64,000 bases of DNA from Clostridiales bacterium (lineage in GTDB: Bacteria; Bacillota; Clostridia; Oscillospirales; Oscillospiraceae). Shown here in pieces: positions 62,636 through 64,000 of the stretch. How positions within the stretch are numbered: position 1 is the stretch's first letter; each line of letters begins with the position of its first letter. The position numbers were made by a program, and so were the translations under genes. Under the pieces are notes generated by a model. The model did no database searches. It was not told the DNA's origin and saw nothing but the letters and a program-made list of their open reading frames with translations. Where the stretch lies: contig SFPN01000001.1 of NCBI GenBank assembly GCA_004551945.1, positions 53,058 through 117,057 on the forward strand, given 5' to 3'.

Positions 62636-63922
62636 ATGCTGGATATCAAACGCATCAAGGAAGACCCTGACAAAGTCAAGGCTGGTCTCCGGGCCAAGGA
62701 AGTGAACTGCGACGCTGAGGTGGACCGCATCCTGGAGCTGGACAAGGCCCGCCGGGACATCATCTTTGCCACCGAGCAGATGAAGGCGGAGCAGAACAAG
62801 GTCTCCAAGACCATCCCCCAGCTGAAGAAGGCCGGAGAGGACACCGCCCCCGTGTTCAAGCGCATGGGCGAGCTGAAGGCAGAGATTGCCGCCAGCGACG
62901 AGAAGCTGCGCACCGTGGAGGCAGAGTACCGCACCCTGATGCTCTCCCTGCCCAACCTGCCCGATGACGACCTGAAGCCCGGCGGCAAGGAGAACAACGA
63001 GCCCCTGCGCTACTTCGGCGAGCCCCACAAGTTTGACTTTGAGCCTAAGCATCACGTGGACCTGTGCACCAGCCTGGGCCTCATTGACTACACCCGGGGG
63101 GTGAAGCTGGCCGGGTCCGGCTTCTGGATGTACACCGGCATGGGTTCCCGGCTGGAGTGGGCCCTGCTGAACTACTTCATCGACACCCACCTGGCCGACG
63201 GCTATGAGTTCATCCTGCCGCCTCACATGCTGGAGTACCAGTGCGGCGAGACCGCCGGTCAGTTCCCCAAGTTTGCCGACGAGGTCTACAAGATTCAGAA
63301 CCCCACCGACGACCGCACCCACTATATGCTCCCCACCGCCGAGGCCGCTCTGGCCAGCGTATACCGGGACGAGATCCTGTCCGAGGCAGACCTGCCCAAG
63401 AAGTTCTTTGCCTACACCCCCTGCTTCCGCCGGGAGGCCGGCTCTGCCCGGGCTGAGGAACGGGGCATGGTCCGCGGCCACCAGTTTAATAAGGTAGAGA
63501 TGTTCCAGTTCACCCGCCCGGAGGACTCCGACGCCGCCTTCGACGAGCTGGTCACCAAGGCAGAGAACCTGGTGAAGGGCTTGGGCTTCCACTTCCGCAC
63601 CGTGAAGCTGGCCGCCGGGGACTGCTCCGCCTCCATGGCCCGGACCTACGACATTGAGATCCAGATCCCCTCCATGCAGGGGTACAAGGAGGTCTCCTCC
63701 GTGTCCAACGCCCGGGACTACCAGGCCCGCCGGGGCAACATCCGCTTCCGCCGGGAGAGCACCGGCAAGCCCGAGTTCCTCCACACCCTCAACGGCTCCG
63801 GCCTGGCCACCAGCCGCATCTTCCCCGCCATGGTGGAGCAGAATCAGCTGAAGGACGGCAGCGTGAAGGTGCCTGAGGTGCTCCAGAAGTATCTGGGCGG
63901 TCTGGAGGTCATCACCCGCTGA
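62636..63922 (+). CDS. serS: Seryl-tRNA synthetase
   Basis: A 428-residue class II synthetase charging tRNA-Ser. The N-terminal 110 residues form the tRNA-binding coiled coil. Catalytic motifs: TPCFRREAGSARAEERGMVRGHQF region (motif 2) and NGSGLATSRIFPAMVEQNQ (motif 3), with SNARDYQARR for serine and ATP. The motif 2 loop reads ARAEERG where many enzymes have AGRDTRG. ATG follows GAGGTG. No T-box is seen; the leader instead carries parS. Confidence 0.96.
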   Translation: MLDIKRIKEDPDKVKAGLRAKEVNCDAEVDRILELDKARRDIIFATEQMKAEQNKVSKTIPQLKKAGEDTAPVFKRMGELKAEIAASDEKLRTVEAEYRTLMLSLPNLPDDDLKPGGKENNEPLRYFGEPHKFDFEPKHHVDLCTSLGLIDYTRGVKLAGSGFWMYTGMGSRLEWALLNYFIDTHLADGYEFILPPHMLEYQCGETAGQFPKFADEVYKIQNPTDDRTHYMLPTAEAALASVYRDEILSEADLPKKFFAYTPCFRREAGSARAEERGMVRGHQFNKVEMFQFTRPEDSDAAFDELVTKAENLVKGLGFHFRTVKLAAGDCSASMARTYDIEIQIPSMQGYKEVSSVSNARDYQARRGNIRFRRESTGKPEFLHTLNGSGLATSRIFPAMVEQNQLKDGSVKVPEVLQKYLGGLEVITR

Positions 63923-64000
63923 TTCTGCGGAACCATACCAAGCATTTCCGAAGGAAATCTTGCCGCAGGGCGAATTCACTTCGCCCGAGGAAGTAAAATG
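63923..64000 (+). other. End of window, possible start of another gene
   Basis: A GGGCGAA/TTCGCCC hairpin near 63977-63989, then GAGGAAG and an ATG at 63998-64000. The ATG could begin the next gene; nothing of its product is visible. Confidence 0.3.

Overview
The window is a GC-rich chromosomal segment from an endospore-forming, butyrate-producing Firmicute. The best guess is the Oscillospiraceae / Clostridium cluster IV, the Flavonifractor-Intestinimonas-Lawsonibacter kind of gut bacterium. The grounds are strong AGGAGG ribosome binding sites, a germination protease (gpr), SpoVB-like and YtvI-like membrane proteins, RemB, a RicT-type protein, Noc plus ParB, LTA-synthase-type enzymes, and butyrate-pathway genes (crt, hbd, a CoA-transferase). 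I see no tRNA, rRNA, CRISPR array, insertion sequence or prophage.

The window holds the replication origin. dnaA (minus strand, about 28.8-30.1 kb) and rpmH (plus strand, 30.5 kb) diverge. Most genes to the left run leftward and most of the first genes to the right run rightward, as expected for leading-strand bias on both arms. The left side carries dnaN-yaaA-recF-remB-gyrB, a PrsW-type protease, gyrA, a small membrane protein and rnhA. Further left come a HAD phosphatase, gpr/rpsT (divergent), a YtvI-like permease, HtrA, an ECF sigma / DUF4179 pair, glyS, two LTA-synthase-like genes, recJ, rel, and at the edge an ATP-grasp ligase next to an aspartate/glutamate racemase. On the right, rpmH-rnpA-yidD-yidC-jag is followed not by the usual mnmE-mnmG-rsmG but by about 25 kb of other genes. 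The noc, parA, parB, serS block appears only at 59-64 kb.

The 33.6-59 kb stretch contains an esterase, holB, a ricT-like gene with a long basic tail, a CDF metal transporter, and a phosphate/polyphosphate island (PstS-like lipoprotein and NptA on the minus strand, ppx and ppk on the plus strand). It continues with a DUF1292 protein, crt-hbd, DUF554, a SpoVB-like flippase, tadA, an EamA transporter, a methyltransferase, a purine-nucleoside import operon with xpt, and a CoA-transferase.

The most unusual observations are these. (1) The PstS-like lipoprotein has its two halves in swapped (circularly permuted) order and is translationally coupled to a Na/phosphate cotransporter, beside ppx-ppk. 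(2) A roughly 210-bp three-hairpin repeat occurs four times, always in the same orientation and always just past the stop codon of a minus-strand gene; smaller palindromic repeat families accompany it. (3) The Noc-like protein carries Noc-type specificity residues, and several exact TTTCCCGGGAAA palindromes match the core of the known Noc site. (4) A 152-bp element with terminal inverted repeats lies between a perfect parS and parA, with a partial relative at 37.9 kb. (5) A membrane coiled-coil protein is translationally coupled to parB. Coordinates were read by eye; promoters and hairpins are pattern calls, not measurements.
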